This document shows, one piece after another, positions 9,156 to 17,671 of a stretch of 64,000 bases of DNA. Each line of letters opens with the position of its first letter. The first letter of the stretch is position 1. The position numbers and the translations under genes are program-made. The notes beneath the pieces were generated by a model that worked only from the letters and a program-made list of their open reading frames with translations, searched no databases and had not been told where the DNA came from. The DNA lies in assembly GCF_016919245.1 (NCBI RefSeq), contig NZ_JAFEJA010000001.1, positions 6,479,501 through 6,543,500 of the forward strand. The letters are read 5' to 3'. This DNA is from Streptomyces zhihengii. Lineage in GTDB: Bacteria; Actinomycetota; Actinomycetes; Streptomycetales; Streptomycetaceae.

Positions 9156-9955
9156 GCACGGACGCATCCGCCCGGGACGCACGGCGGAACTGGCAGGAAT
9201 GGCACGAACAGCGCGTCGCGAGCGTCTCCGAGCCGTACGGTCCCCTCTCCCTGACGGGCACCCACTGGCTCGCCGACCACCCCGAGGGTCGAATTCCGGC
9301 CGTCCCGGGCATCTGGACGGACGAGGGCGAGCAGGTGCTGCTGACCGCCGGCGACGAGGACGGCGTCACCCTCGACGGCAAGCCGTTCACCGGCACCGTC
9401 GCCCTCGCCGCCGACCACGCGCCGATCCCCGCCTCCCGGGTCGCCCACGGCGACCGGCGGCTGGTCGTGATACGGCGTGAAGGGCTGTGGGCCGTACGCG
9501 ACTTCGACCCCCACGCGCCGGCCCGCCGGGCCTTCCGGGGCATCGAGGCCACCCCGTACGACCCCCGCTGGGCGGTCCGCGGACGTTTCCGGCCGTACGG
9601 GGAGCAGCACAGCGTCCGGGTGGAGAACGCGGACGGACGCGCACGGGGGCTCGGCCTCGGCGGCGAGATCGTCTTCGCGCTCGACGGCGCCGAGCACACC
9701 CTCCGGGCGGCCGTCGAGGCCGACGGCTCCCTGTGGGCGGTCTTCGCCGACGCCACCAGCGGCGACGGCAGCTACCGGTTCCGCTTCCTGCGGCCCGGGG
9801 CCCCCGCCGACGACCTCACCGTGGACGTCGACCTCAACCGCGTGCTGCTGCCGCCGTGCGCCTTCGCCGACCACTTCATCTGCCCCTTCCCGCCGCCCGG
9901 GAACACCCTCCCGGTGGCGGTCGCCGCCGGTGAACGGAACCTGGCGGGCGCCTGA
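9152..9955 (+). CDS. DUF1684-containing protein
   Basis: A 267-residue protein beginning 4 bp inside the upstream monooxygenase gene. [24 protein letters not shown] at the N-terminus and the C-terminal [28 protein letters not shown] (about 240-263) are the two conserved blocks of DUF1684. The cysteines and His near that C-terminal block are conserved in the family as I recall it. The biochemical function is unknown. It is the last gene of the operon, followed at once by a strong terminator, so it presumably serves the same pathway. Confidence 0.8.
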   Translation: MSTDASARDARRNWQEWHEQRVASVSEPYGPLSLTGTHWLADHPEGRIPAVPGIWTDEGEQVLLTAGDEDGVTLDGKPFTGTVALAADHAPIPASRVAHGDRRLVVIRREGLWAVRDFDPHAPARRAFRGIEATPYDPRWAVRGRFRPYGEQHSVRVENADGRARGLGLGGEIVFALDGAEHTLRAAVEADGSLWAVFADATSGDGSYRFRFLRPGAPADDLTVDVDLNRVLLPPCAFADHFICPFPPPGNTLPVAVAAGERNLAGA

Positions 9956-9988
9956 TCCGTCCCACCGGACGACCGGGCACGACGCCAC

Positions 9989-10029
9989 GCGGAAGGCCCC
10001 GGGAGCCGACGGCACCCGGGGCGTTCCGC
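9989..10029 (+). terminator. Rho-independent-like terminator of the ABC/monooxygenase operon
   Basis: Stem of 14 pairs with one mismatch (GCGGAA...TTCCGC outer arm, GCCCCGGG inner arm) and an 11-nt loop, 33 bp after the DUF1684 stop. No U-tract, as is common in streptomycetes. Confidence 0.7.
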
Positions 10030-10229
10030 CGTGCCCGCGAACAGCGGCCGGAATCCGCCCTTGCGCGGCCTTCCCTCCCTTGTGCGGTCGGTTGACGCCG
10101 CGAATACTCCCGACCAGCGCTTGCCGGGGCACGAGTTGTCCGGAAACGGACGGCACCGTGCCCGCCGGCTGCGCCTCACGGGCCCCGACCCCACGAACGG
10201 GCCCCCTTTCCCCTCGGGAGGAACGACAC

Positions 10230-11135
10230 GTGAGGATCAAGCGCACCAACCCCCGCAGCACCTCCGGCAGACGCACCCGTCTGCTCGCCGTCGCCACCGG
10301 CCTGATCGCCGCCGCGGCGCTGGCCGTCCCCACCGCCACCGCGAACGCCGACCAGCCGGTCACGTTCGGCGCGGCGCAGCTCGCCGCCGCGAGCGACGCC
10401 GTGCTCGCCGCCGACGTGGCGGGCACCGCCTGGCACGTCGACCAGGCCACCGGGACCCTGGTCGTCACCGCCGACTCGACCGTCTCCCGCGCCGAGATCG
10501 CCGCCATCAAGCGCGAGGCGGGCCCGCAGGCCGGCGCCCTGCGCATCGAACGCACCCCGGGCACCTTCTCCAAGCTGATCGCCGGCGGCGACGCCATCTA
10601 CGCCAGCAGCTGGCGCTGCTCGCTCGGCTTCAACGTCCGCAGCGGCAGCACCTACTACCTGCTGACCGCCGGACACTGCACCGACGGCGCGGGCACCTGG
10701 TACACCAACTCCGCCCGGACCACCGCCATCGGGCCCACGGCCGGGTCGAGCTTCCCCGGCAACGACTACGGACTGGTGCGCTACTCCAACACCTCGCTGG
10801 CCCACCCGGGCACCGTCGGCAGCGTCGACATCACCAGCGCGGCCAACGCGACCGTCGGCATGTCCGTCACCCGCCGGGGCTCCACCACCGGCACCCACAG
10901 CGGCACCGTCACCGGCCTCAACGCCACCGTCAACTACGGCGGCGGCGACGTCGTCTACGGCATGATCCGCACCAACGTCTGCGCCGAACCGGGCGACTCC
11001 GGCGGCCCGCTGTACTCCGGCAGCCGGGCCATCGGCCTGACCTCCGGCGGCAGCGGCAACTGCTCGACCGGCGGCACGACGTTCTTCCAGCCGGTCACCG
11101 AGGCGCTCAGCGCCTACGGGGTCAGCGTGTACTGA
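10230..11135 (+). CDS. sprB: Streptogrisin B-like secreted serine protease precursor
   Basis: A 301-residue prepro-enzyme with GTG start and GGAGGAA six bases upstream. Signal peptide 1-40 (ending ATANA), pro-region about 41-116, mature protease 117-301 (185 residues, the usual SGPB size). The catalytic triad is His149 (TAGHC), Asp179 (NDYG) and Ser257 (GDSGG). Disulfide cysteines C130/C150 and C251/C278 are in place. The segments [18 protein letters not shown] and [20 protein letters not shown] are nearly those of S. griseus protease B, as remembered. It is secreted and broad in specificity. The pro-region folds and inhibits the enzyme until autocleavage. Confidence 0.95.
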   Translation: MRIKRTNPRSTSGRRTRLLAVATGLIAAAALAVPTATANADQPVTFGAAQLAAASDAVLAADVAGTAWHVDQATGTLVVTADSTVSRAEIAAIKREAGPQAGALRIERTPGTFSKLIAGGDAIYASSWRCSLGFNVRSGSTYYLLTAGHCTDGAGTWYTNSARTTAIGPTAGSSFPGNDYGLVRYSNTSLAHPGTVGSVDITSAANATVGMSVTRRGSTTGTHSGTVTGLNATVNYGGGDVVYGMIRTNVCAEPGDSGGPLYSGSRAIGLTSGGSGNCSTGGTTFFQPVTEALSAYGVSVY

Positions 11136-11179
11136 GCCGGCTGCGGCCAGGGGCGGGGAGCCCCGTGCCCGGACCGACG

Positions 11180-11243
11180 AGGAGCCCCCGCCCGGACCAC
11201 CGGGCGGGGGCTCCTGTCATGGGCGGGCCGCCCATGACAGGAG
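11180..11243 (+). terminator. Two overlapping, mutually exclusive hairpins after sprB
   Basis: Hairpin 1 has 16-bp perfect arms (11180-11195 and 11200-11215) and an ACCA loop. Hairpin 2 has 16-bp perfect arms (11211-11226 and 11228-11243) around one G. They share CTCCT at 11211-11215, so only one can form fully. The first alone would act as the sprB terminator. Confidence 0.75.
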
Positions 11244-11403
11244 CCCATTTCGTGAAGGCGCTGTGAACGCAACCGTGTTGTCGTGTGCCCGTCCAGAAGT
11301 CGGCCTTGTGTGCGAGTGCGACGCCTCGGAATAGTGGGCGCGTCCACCTCCGCTCCCGGACACCCCACTTGTCCCGGGCGCGGCCCCCCACAGGAGGTCA
11401 CCT

Positions 11404-12489
11404 TTGAAGCACCGTCGCATAACCCGGAGGAAGACCGCCGTCGCCGGCGGCGCCGTCGTCGCGCTGCTCGCCGCGGGTTTCACCTTCCAGAGTGCGAACG
11501 CCAGTGACAACCCCGAGCAGTTCACGGTCAAGGCGCTCACCGCGCCCGCGGCCGGGACGCTCGCCCTCTCCCTCAAGTCCGACCTCGGCGCCGACGAGGC
11601 CGGTTCCTACTACGACACCGAGGCGAAGGCCCTCGTCGTCAACGTCCTCTCCCAGGACGCCGCGACGACCGTGCGCGAGGCGGGCGGCAAGGCCCGGATC
11701 GTCCAGCACACGCTGGCCGAACTGACCGGCGCGCGCCAGACGCTCTCCGACAAGGCCACCATCCCCGGCACCTCCTGGGCGACCGACCCGGTCACCAACA
11801 AGGTCGTCGTGACGGCCGACCGCACGGTCGCGGGCGCGGAGCTCGCCAAGCTGAAGAAGGTCGTCGACGGCCTCGGCGCCAAGGCCGAGCTGAAGCGCAC
11901 CGCGGGCGAGTTCACGACCTTCGCCTCGGGCGGCGACGCCATCCACTCCGGCGGCGGCCGCTGCTCCCTCGGCTTCAACGTCGTCAAGGACGGCGAGCCC
12001 CACTTCATCACCGCCGGGCACTGCGGCGAGACCGGCAGCGAGTGGTCGGACTCGGCGGGCGGCGCGGCCATCGGCTCGATGGTCGACTCCCAGTTCCCGG
12101 GCAACGACTTCGCGCTGGTGAAGTACAGCGGTGACACCGCGCACCCGAGCGAGGTCAACCTCTACAACGGCAGCGCGCAGGCCATCACGTCCGCGGGCGA
12201 CGCGACGGTCGGCATGCAGGTGCAGCGCAGCGGATCCACCACCCAGGTCCACGACGGCGAGGTCACCGGACTCGACGCGACCGTGAACTACGGCAACGGC
12301 GACGTCGTCGAGGGGCTCATCCAGACCTCGGTCTGCGCCGAGCCGGGCGACAGCGGCGGCTCGCTCTTCGCGGGCGAGGTCGCGATCGGTCTCACCTCGG
12401 GCGGCAGCGGCGACTGCTCCTCGGGCGGGGAGACGTTCTTCCAGCCGGTGTCGGAGGCGCTCTCGGTGTTCGGCGCGGAGATCGGCTGA
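11404..12489 (+). CDS. sprD: Streptogrisin D-like secreted serine protease precursor
   Basis: A 361-residue prepro-protease with a TTG start and AGGAGG six bases upstream. Signal peptide 1-33 or so, a long pro-region to about 173, then a chymotrypsin-like domain with His206 (TAGHC), Asp235 (GNDF) and Ser317 (GDSGG). The mature part carries SDTAHPSEVNLY-like and RSGSTTQVHDGEVT segments that match S. griseus protease D as remembered. The longer pro-region also fits that enzyme. It lies 268 bp after sprB, behind a strong terminator, so it probably has its own promoter. Its last codons are part of a tandem repeat that continues past the stop. Confidence 0.92.
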   Translation: MKHRRITRRKTAVAGGAVVALLAAGFTFQSANASDNPEQFTVKALTAPAAGTLALSLKSDLGADEAGSYYDTEAKALVVNVLSQDAATTVREAGGKARIVQHTLAELTGARQTLSDKATIPGTSWATDPVTNKVVVTADRTVAGAELAKLKKVVDGLGAKAELKRTAGEFTTFASGGDAIHSGGGRCSLGFNVVKDGEPHFITAGHCGETGSEWSDSAGGAAIGSMVDSQFPGNDFALVKYSGDTAHPSEVNLYNGSAQAITSAGDATVGMQVQRSGSTTQVHDGEVTGLDATVNYGNGDVVEGLIQTSVCAEPGDSGGSLFAGEVAIGLTSGGSGDCSSGGETFFQPVSEALSVFGAEIG

Positions 12490-12690
12490 CGGACGGTGGC
12501 CGTACGCAGCCGGTGTCGGAGGCGCTCTCGGTGTTCGGTGCGGAGATCGGCTGACGGACGGTGGCCGTACGCAGCCGGTGACCGAGGCGCTCTCGGTCCC
12601 GGGTGCGGAGATCGGCTGACACCGTGACGGCGGGCGGCCGGTGACGAAGGCGCTCGCGGTGCCCGGTCAGGGGATCGGCCGGGCACCGCG
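12442..12690 (+). repeat. 65-bp tandem repeat derived from the sprD 3' end
   Basis: Units begin at 12442 (inside sprD), 12507, 12572 and about 12635, with a 65-bp period for the first three. Copies 1 and 2 are almost identical; copies 3 and 4 are progressively diverged. Each carries the sequence encoding the last residues, the TGA and about 18 bp of flank. Since 65 is not a multiple of 3, the extra copies cannot extend the protein. Confidence 0.85.
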
Positions 12691-12725
12691 GCGCCGGCCG
12701 GCCGGCGCCCACGGCGGGACCATGC

Positions 12726-12760
12726 GGCGGGGCCGCCCCCTTCGAGGGGGCGGCCCCGCC
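12726..12760. terminator. Bidirectional terminator between sprD and the membrane protein gene
   Basis: 16-bp perfect inverted repeat (GGCGGGGCCGCCCCCT arm) closing on TCG, placed between convergent genes. Confidence 0.75.
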
Positions 12761-12783
12761 GTCGTCCTGGTGTGCGGGCCGGG

Positions 12784-13911
12784 TCAGGTCCGGGCGCCGG
12801 AGCCGCCGCGGCCCCGCAGCACCGCCAGCGCCAGGGTCACCGCCGCGCCGCCGACCGCCCACGCGGACAGCACCCACATCGGGCCCGCCGCCGCGTTGCC
12901 GCGGAAGTACGCGATCGAGCGGGCCGCCCAGGTGCCCGCCCCCGGCGGGAGCGCCGGGCCGATCTCGCGCCAGAACGGCGGGAGCAGCGGATAGGGGTAG
13001 GCGCCCCCCGCGCTCGGGTTGCCCGCCACCACGACCACCAGGATCGCCAGGCCGATGCCCACGATTCCGGCCAGTCCCTGGAGGGCCAGGGTCAGCGCGC
13101 CGACGGCGAAGACCAGCAGGGTGCCCAGGCCCCACAGGGCCCAGACGCTGCCCGGCAGCGCGTCCAGGACCGGGCCGGCGACCACCGCGCCGAGCAGGCC
13201 GGCGGCGATCGAGTACAGCAGCAGGGTGCCCAGTCGGATCAGCGCGCGGGAGCCGTTCGCCGGCCGCGCGCCCGCGCTGATCGCGAGGACCGCCGCGCAC
13301 AGATAGCCGCCCACGCACCAGCCGACGACCAGGTAGAACGAGGAGAGTCCGCGGGCGTCGCCCGGCGCCTCGGGGATCACGTCCACCACCCGCACCCGCC
13401 GCCCCTCGGCCGACTCCGCCTCCGCGACGACCGCGGTGAGCGCCTGGGCGAGCGAGGAGCCCGCCCCGCCGGCGACGAGCAGCCGGTCGGTGGTGACTCG
13501 GGGGTCGATGATCAGCGCCCCGTCCACCTCGCGGTTCTCGATCTGCCGCCGCGCGGTCGCCTCGTCGGCTGCCGCCCTGGGGTCGAGCGGCTCGCCGGGC
13601 AGCCGGTCCAGCCGGTACACGGACTGATCGGTCACCTGGCCCGAGACGGAGGTCACCGCCAGCGGGATCCGGTGCGGCGTCGGGTCGTGGAAGGCGCCGA
13701 TGTACGACGTGATGAAGGCGATCTGGAGCGCCAGCACCCCGAGGACGAGGAGGGCCGCCCGGGTGCTCACGGCGCTCCGGACCTCGGTGAGGAAGCCGGT
13801 GCGAGGGCCTTGGCGCGGGGCGGCGGGGGAGCCGGTCCCGGAGTCGCCGGGGCCGTCGTCCGGCCCGTCTCCGGGGGTGCCGCCGGGGGGTCCGTCGTAT
13901 CTCTGAGCCAT
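12784..13911 (-). CDS. ABC-2/YhgE-like multispan membrane protein
   Basis: A 375-residue protein. An N-terminal Pro/Gly/Asp-rich cytoplasmic tail (1-45) is followed by one membrane helix (about 52-70), an extracytoplasmic domain of about 120 residues containing EVDGALIIDPRVTTDRLLVAG, and five C-terminal helices from about 190. This layout (one TM, large loop, five or so TMs) is that of YhgE/Pip-like and ABC-2 permease-like proteins (DUF3533-type). No ATPase is adjacent. Export or cell-envelope function is inferred; the substrate is unknown. Confidence 0.65.
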   Translation of the reverse strand: MAQRYDGPPGGTPGDGPDDGPGDSGTGSPAAPRQGPRTGFLTEVRSAVSTRAALLVLGVLALQIAFITSYIGAFHDPTPHRIPLAVTSVSGQVTDQSVYRLDRLPGEPLDPRAAADEATARRQIENREVDGALIIDPRVTTDRLLVAGGAGSSLAQALTAVVAEAESAEGRRVRVVDVIPEAPGDARGLSSFYLVVGWCVGGYLCAAVLAISAGARPANGSRALIRLGTLLLYSIAAGLLGAVVAGPVLDALPGSVWALWGLGTLLVFAVGALTLALQGLAGIVGIGLAILVVVVAGNPSAGGAYPYPLLPPFWREIGPALPPGAGTWAARSIAYFRGNAAAGPMWVLSAWAVGGAAVTLALAVLRGRGGSGART

Positions 13912-14002
13912 GCGCCCACGCTCCGTGCGGGGCCGTGTTCCTGCAGGTGGGGCGGGTCCGAATGGCGTACGGACGGGGGCCGGGGAGCCGCGCGGAGATG
14001 TA

Positions 14003-14018
14003 TCGTACGAGTGTTCGA
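14003..14018 (+). promoter_or_regulatory. LexA SOS box of dnaE2
   Basis: TCGTACGAGTGTTCGA differs at one position from the actinobacterial SOS consensus TCGAAC-N4-GTTCGA. A TATGGT -10 element follows at 14027-14032, so the box covers the -35 region and would block transcription until DNA damage. Confidence 0.8.
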
Positions 14019-14074
14019 AAATGGTCTATGGTGGAGAACGGGGGAGGTGAGACGGACTGATCCAGGAGGCGCGG

Positions 14075-17000
14075 GTGCCAGGGTTCACGCATCTGCACAC
14101 CGTTTCCGGGTTCTCCGTGCGCTACGGAGCCTCCCACCCGGAGCGGCTTGCCGAGCGCGCGGCGGAGCGGGGCATGGACGCCCTCGCGCTGACGGACCGC
14201 GACACCCTCGCGGGAGCGGTCCGCTTCGCCGAGGCGTGCGCCGGCCACGGGGTGCGCCCCCTGTTCGGGGCCGACCTCGCGGTCGGGGAGCGCGAACGCC
14301 GGGACGGGCCCGCCGAGCGTCGGCGCACACCGGTGCGCGGCGGCGCGTTCGTCGACGAGTCCGCGCACCGGGCCGTCTTCCTCGCCCGCGACCGGGGCGG
14401 CTGGGCCGACCTGTGCCGCATGATCACCGCGGCCCACGCCGACGCCTCGGGCCGTCCGCTGCTGCCCTGGTCCGACAACCACGGCGACGGCCTCACCGTG
14501 CTCCTCGGCCCCTCGTCGGACGTGGGCGCGGCCCTGACCCGGGGCAGGCCCGACCGCGCCGCCGCGCTGCTCGCCCCCTGGCGGGAGCGGTACGGCGACC
14601 GGCTGTGCCTGGAGGTCGTGCACCACGGCCGCACCGGCACCGGCCCCGGGTCGCTGCGCCAGGCCGCCCGTACCCTCGGGCTCGCCGCGGAGCAGGGCGT
14701 GCGCGCGGTCCTCACCAACGCCGTCCGCTACGCCGACCCCGGGCTGGGCCCGGTCGCCGACGTGCTCGACGCGGCCCGCCGCCTGGTGCCCGTGGACCCG
14801 CGCCGAGGACTCGACAGCGGGGAGCGCTGGCTCAAGGACCCGGCGGCCATGGCGCTCACCGCCGAGCGGGTCGCCGAGGCCGCGGGCTTCCGGCGCGACA
14901 CCGCGCTGCGGCTGCTCGCCATGACCGCCCAGGCGGCCGAGGCCGCCGTCGTCGACCCCGAGGACGACCTGGGGATCGGCAGCGTCCACTTCCCCGAGCC
15001 CCGGCTCGTCGGCGCGGAGCGGCGCACGGCGCAGCGGGTGCTGGCCTCCCGCGCCGCCGCCGGCATGGTGCTGCGCGGCTACGACGGGCGCCGCGACTAC
15101 TGGGAGCGGATGCACCACGAGCTGGACATCATCGCCCACCACGGATTCGCCTCCTACTTCCTGACCGTGGCCCAGGTGGTGCGGGACGTGAAGGACATGG
15201 GCGTACGGGTGGCCGCGCGCGGCTCGGGCGCCGGGTCCCTCGTCAACCATCTCCTCGGCATCGCGCACGCCGACCCCGTCGAGCACGGCCTCCTGATGGA
15301 ACGCTTCCTGTCCAAGCGGCGCCGGGTGCTGCCGGACATCGACATCGACGTGGAGTCGGCCCGCCGGCTCGACGTCTACCGCGCGATCATCGGCCGCTTC
15401 GGCGGGGAGCGGGTCGCGACCGTGGCCATGCCCGAGACCTACCGGGTCCGGCACGCGGTGCGGGACGTGGGCGCGGCCCTGTCCATGGACCCGGCGGAGA
15501 TCGACGAGATCGCCAAGTCCTTCCCGCACATCCGGGCGCGCGACGCCCGTGCCGCCCTCGACGAACTGCCCGAACTGCGAGGGGTCGCCGAGGACCTGAA
15601 GAAGCGCGGACGGCTGTGGGACCTGGTCGAGGCGCTGGACGCGCTGCCCCGCGGGGTCGCCATGCACCCCTGCGGCGTGCTGCTCTCCGACGCCTCCCTG
15701 CCGACGCGCACCCCGGTGGTGCCCACCAGCGGGGAGGGCTTCCCCATGTCGCAGTTCGACAAGGACGACGTGGAGAAGCTCGGGCTGCTCAAGCTCGACG
15801 TGCTCGGGGTGCGGATGCAGTCGGCGATGGCGCACGCGGTCGCCGAGGTGCGCCGGGCCACGGGGGAGGAGCTGGACCTCGACGACCCCGGCCAGGTGCC
15901 GCCCGGCGACCCGGAGACCTACCGCCTCATCAAGTCGGCGGAGACGCTGGGGTGTTTCCAGATCGAGTCCCCGGGCCAGCGCGACCTGATCGGCCGGCTC
16001 CAGCCGGAGACCTTCCACGACCTGGTCGTCGACATCTCGCTGTTCCGGCCCGGCCCGGTCGCCGCCGACATGGTGCGGCCGTTCATCGAGGCACGCCACG
16101 GCCGGGCGCCCGCTCGCTACCCGCACCCCGACCTGAGGGAGGCGCTGGAGGGCACCTACGGCGTGGTCGTCTTCCACGAGCAGATCATCGAGATCGTGGA
16201 CGTCATGACCGGCTGCGGCCGGGCGGAGGCCGACCGGGTGCGGCGCGGGCTCTCCGACCCCGCGTCGCAGAGCAGGATCAAGGTCTGGTTCGCCGGGCGG
16301 GCCGGGGAGCGGGGCTACGCGCCCGACGTGGTCGAACGCACCTGGAAGATCGTCGAGGCCTTCGGCTCGTACGGCTTCTGCAAGGCGCACGCGGTCGCCT
16401 TCGCCGTGCCCACCTACCAGTCGGCGTGGCTCAAGGCCCATCACCCGGCCGCCTTCTACGCGGGGCTGCTCACCCACGACCCGGGGATGTACCCGAAGCG
16501 CCTGCTGCTGGCGGACGCCCGGCGGCGCGGGGTGCCCGTGCTGCCGCTGGACGTCAACCGGTCCGCGGCCGCCCATCGAATCGAACTGGTGTCTGACGAG
16601 GGTCGGGACCGGAGCCGGGACCAGGCCCCGGGGCGGGGCCGGGATCGCGGTCAGGAGCGGGACCAGGTGCCGGGCCGGGATCGGGAGCAGGGGCGGGATC
16701 AGGCCCCGGGCCGGGAGCAGGGGCGCTGGGGGCTGCGGCTCGCGCTGTCCGACGTCCACGGCATCAGCGAGGACGAGGCAGCCCGCATCGAGGAGGGGCG
16801 GCCGTACTCCTCGCTGCTCGACTTCTGGCAGCGCGCCCGCCCCTCGCGGCCCGTCGCCGAACGGCTCGCCCAGGTCGGCGCGCTCGACGCCTTCGGCGCC
16901 AACCGGCGCGACCTGATGCTGCACCTCGCCGAACTCCACCGCGGCGGGCGCTCCACCGCCTCGCGCGGCGGCCAGCTCCCGCTCGACCAGGGCCGGCGGA

Positions 17001-17671
17001 CCGCCCCCGTCGGGCTGCCCGACCTGGGGGACGCCGAGCGGCTCAGCGCCGAACTGGGCGTCCTCGGCATGGACGCGTCCCGCCATCTGATGGGGGACCA
17101 CCACGCCTTCCTGGCCGAGCTCGGCGCACTCTCCGCGCAGCGGCTGCGCGACGCGCGGCACGGGCAGACCGTGCTGGTCGCCGGCGCCAAGGCGGCCACC
17201 CAGACGCCGCCGATCCGGTCCGGCAGGCGCGTCATCTTCACCACGCTCGACGACGGCACCGGCCTGGTCGACCTGGCCTTCTTCGACGACAGCCACGCCG
17301 CCTGCGCCCACACCGTCTTCCACTCCTGGCTGCTGCTGGTGCGCGGCGTCGTGCAGCGCCGGGGCCCGCGCAGCCTCAGCGTGGTGGGCGCCGCCGCCTG
17401 GAACCTGGCCGAACTGGCCGAACTGCGGCGCACCGGCGGCCTGGACGCGGTCGCCGCCCGCCTCGCCGCACCCGTGCCCCCGGCCGGTTCCGGCGACGGG
17501 GAGCCCGGTGGCGGGGAGTCCGGCGGGGGCGGGGCGTCCGGGGACGACGGGCGCCGCATCGAGATGCCCACCGGCTACCGGATGAACCCCTGGGCGGACC
17601 TCCAGCCGGCCGGCGACAAGGCCGCCACCGGACGGAAACTGTGGCACCGGAGCCCCGGGAGCGCGGGATGA
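14075..17671 (+). CDS. dnaE2: Error-prone DNA polymerase III alpha subunit DnaE2 (ImuC)
   Basis: GTG start with AGGAGG five bases upstream; 1198 residues. The PHP domain is at 1-220 (FTHLHTVSGFSVRYGA). The polymerase core contains RGSGAGSLVNHLLGI and the catalytic carboxylates LPDIDIDVE at about 419-427, followed by FQIESPGQRDLIGRLQP and SYGFCKAHAVAFAVPTYQ. A C-terminal OB-fold segment follows (VLVAGAKAATQTPPIRSGRR). LexA box upstream and a Y-family partner downstream are the usual mutasome context. Odd point: about 45 residues near 840-885 are an imperfect Arg/Asp/Gly/Gln-rich repeat inserted before the helix-hairpin-helix region. It overlaps the next gene by 4 bp. Confidence 0.93.
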   Translation: MPGFTHLHTVSGFSVRYGASHPERLAERAAERGMDALALTDRDTLAGAVRFAEACAGHGVRPLFGADLAVGERERRDGPAERRRTPVRGGAFVDESAHRAVFLARDRGGWADLCRMITAAHADASGRPLLPWSDNHGDGLTVLLGPSSDVGAALTRGRPDRAAALLAPWRERYGDRLCLEVVHHGRTGTGPGSLRQAARTLGLAAEQGVRAVLTNAVRYADPGLGPVADVLDAARRLVPVDPRRGLDSGERWLKDPAAMALTAERVAEAAGFRRDTALRLLAMTAQAAEAAVVDPEDDLGIGSVHFPEPRLVGAERRTAQRVLASRAAAGMVLRGYDGRRDYWERMHHELDIIAHHGFASYFLTVAQVVRDVKDMGVRVAARGSGAGSLVNHLLGIAHADPVEHGLLMERFLSKRRRVLPDIDIDVESARRLDVYRAIIGRFGGERVATVAMPETYRVRHAVRDVGAALSMDPAEIDEIAKSFPHIRARDARAALDELPELRGVAEDLKKRGRLWDLVEALDALPRGVAMHPCGVLLSDASLPTRTPVVPTSGEGFPMSQFDKDDVEKLGLLKLDVLGVRMQSAMAHAVAEVRRATGEELDLDDPGQVPPGDPETYRLIKSAETLGCFQIESPGQRDLIGRLQPETFHDLVVDISLFRPGPVAADMVRPFIEARHGRAPARYPHPDLREALEGTYGVVVFHEQIIEIVDVMTGCGRAEADRVRRGLSDPASQSRIKVWFAGRAGERGYAPDVVERTWKIVEAFGSYGFCKAHAVAFAVPTYQSAWLKAHHPAAFYAGLLTHDPGMYPKRLLLADARRRGVPVLPLDVNRSAAAHRIELVSDEGRDRSRDQAPGRGRDRGQERDQVPGRDREQGRDQAPGREQGRWGLRLALSDVHGISEDEAARIEEGRPYSSLLDFWQRARPSRPVAERLAQVGALDAFGANRRDLMLHLAELHRGGRSTASRGGQLPLDQGRRTAPVGLPDLGDAERLSAELGVLGMDASRHLMGDHHAFLAELGALSAQRLRDARHGQTVLVAGAKAATQTPPIRSGRRVIFTTLDDGTGLVDLAFFDDSHAACAHTVFHSWLLLVRGVVQRRGPRSLSVVGAAAWNLAELAELRRTGGLDAVAARLAAPVPPAGSGDGEPGGGESGGGGASGDDGRRIEMPTGYRMNPWADLQPAGDKAATGRKLWHRSPGSAG
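16591..16728 (+). repeat. Low-complexity insert within dnaE2
   Basis: Imperfect in-frame repeats of codons for RDQAPGR / RDREQGRDQAPGR units, rich in Arg, Asp, Gln and Gly. It lies between VNRSAAAHRIE and WGLRLALSDVHGIS, two conserved family segments that are normally close together. Confidence 0.8.

Noticed and set aside
10081..10120. TTGACG at 10092 as sprB promoter
   Set aside because: No acceptable -10 element at 16-19 bp; left out of the features.
12392..17647. 1751-residue open frame on the minus strand across dnaE2
   Set aside because: It is antisense to a clear DnaE2 gene, has the Gly/Ala/Arg composition of a high-GC shadow, and shows no family motif.
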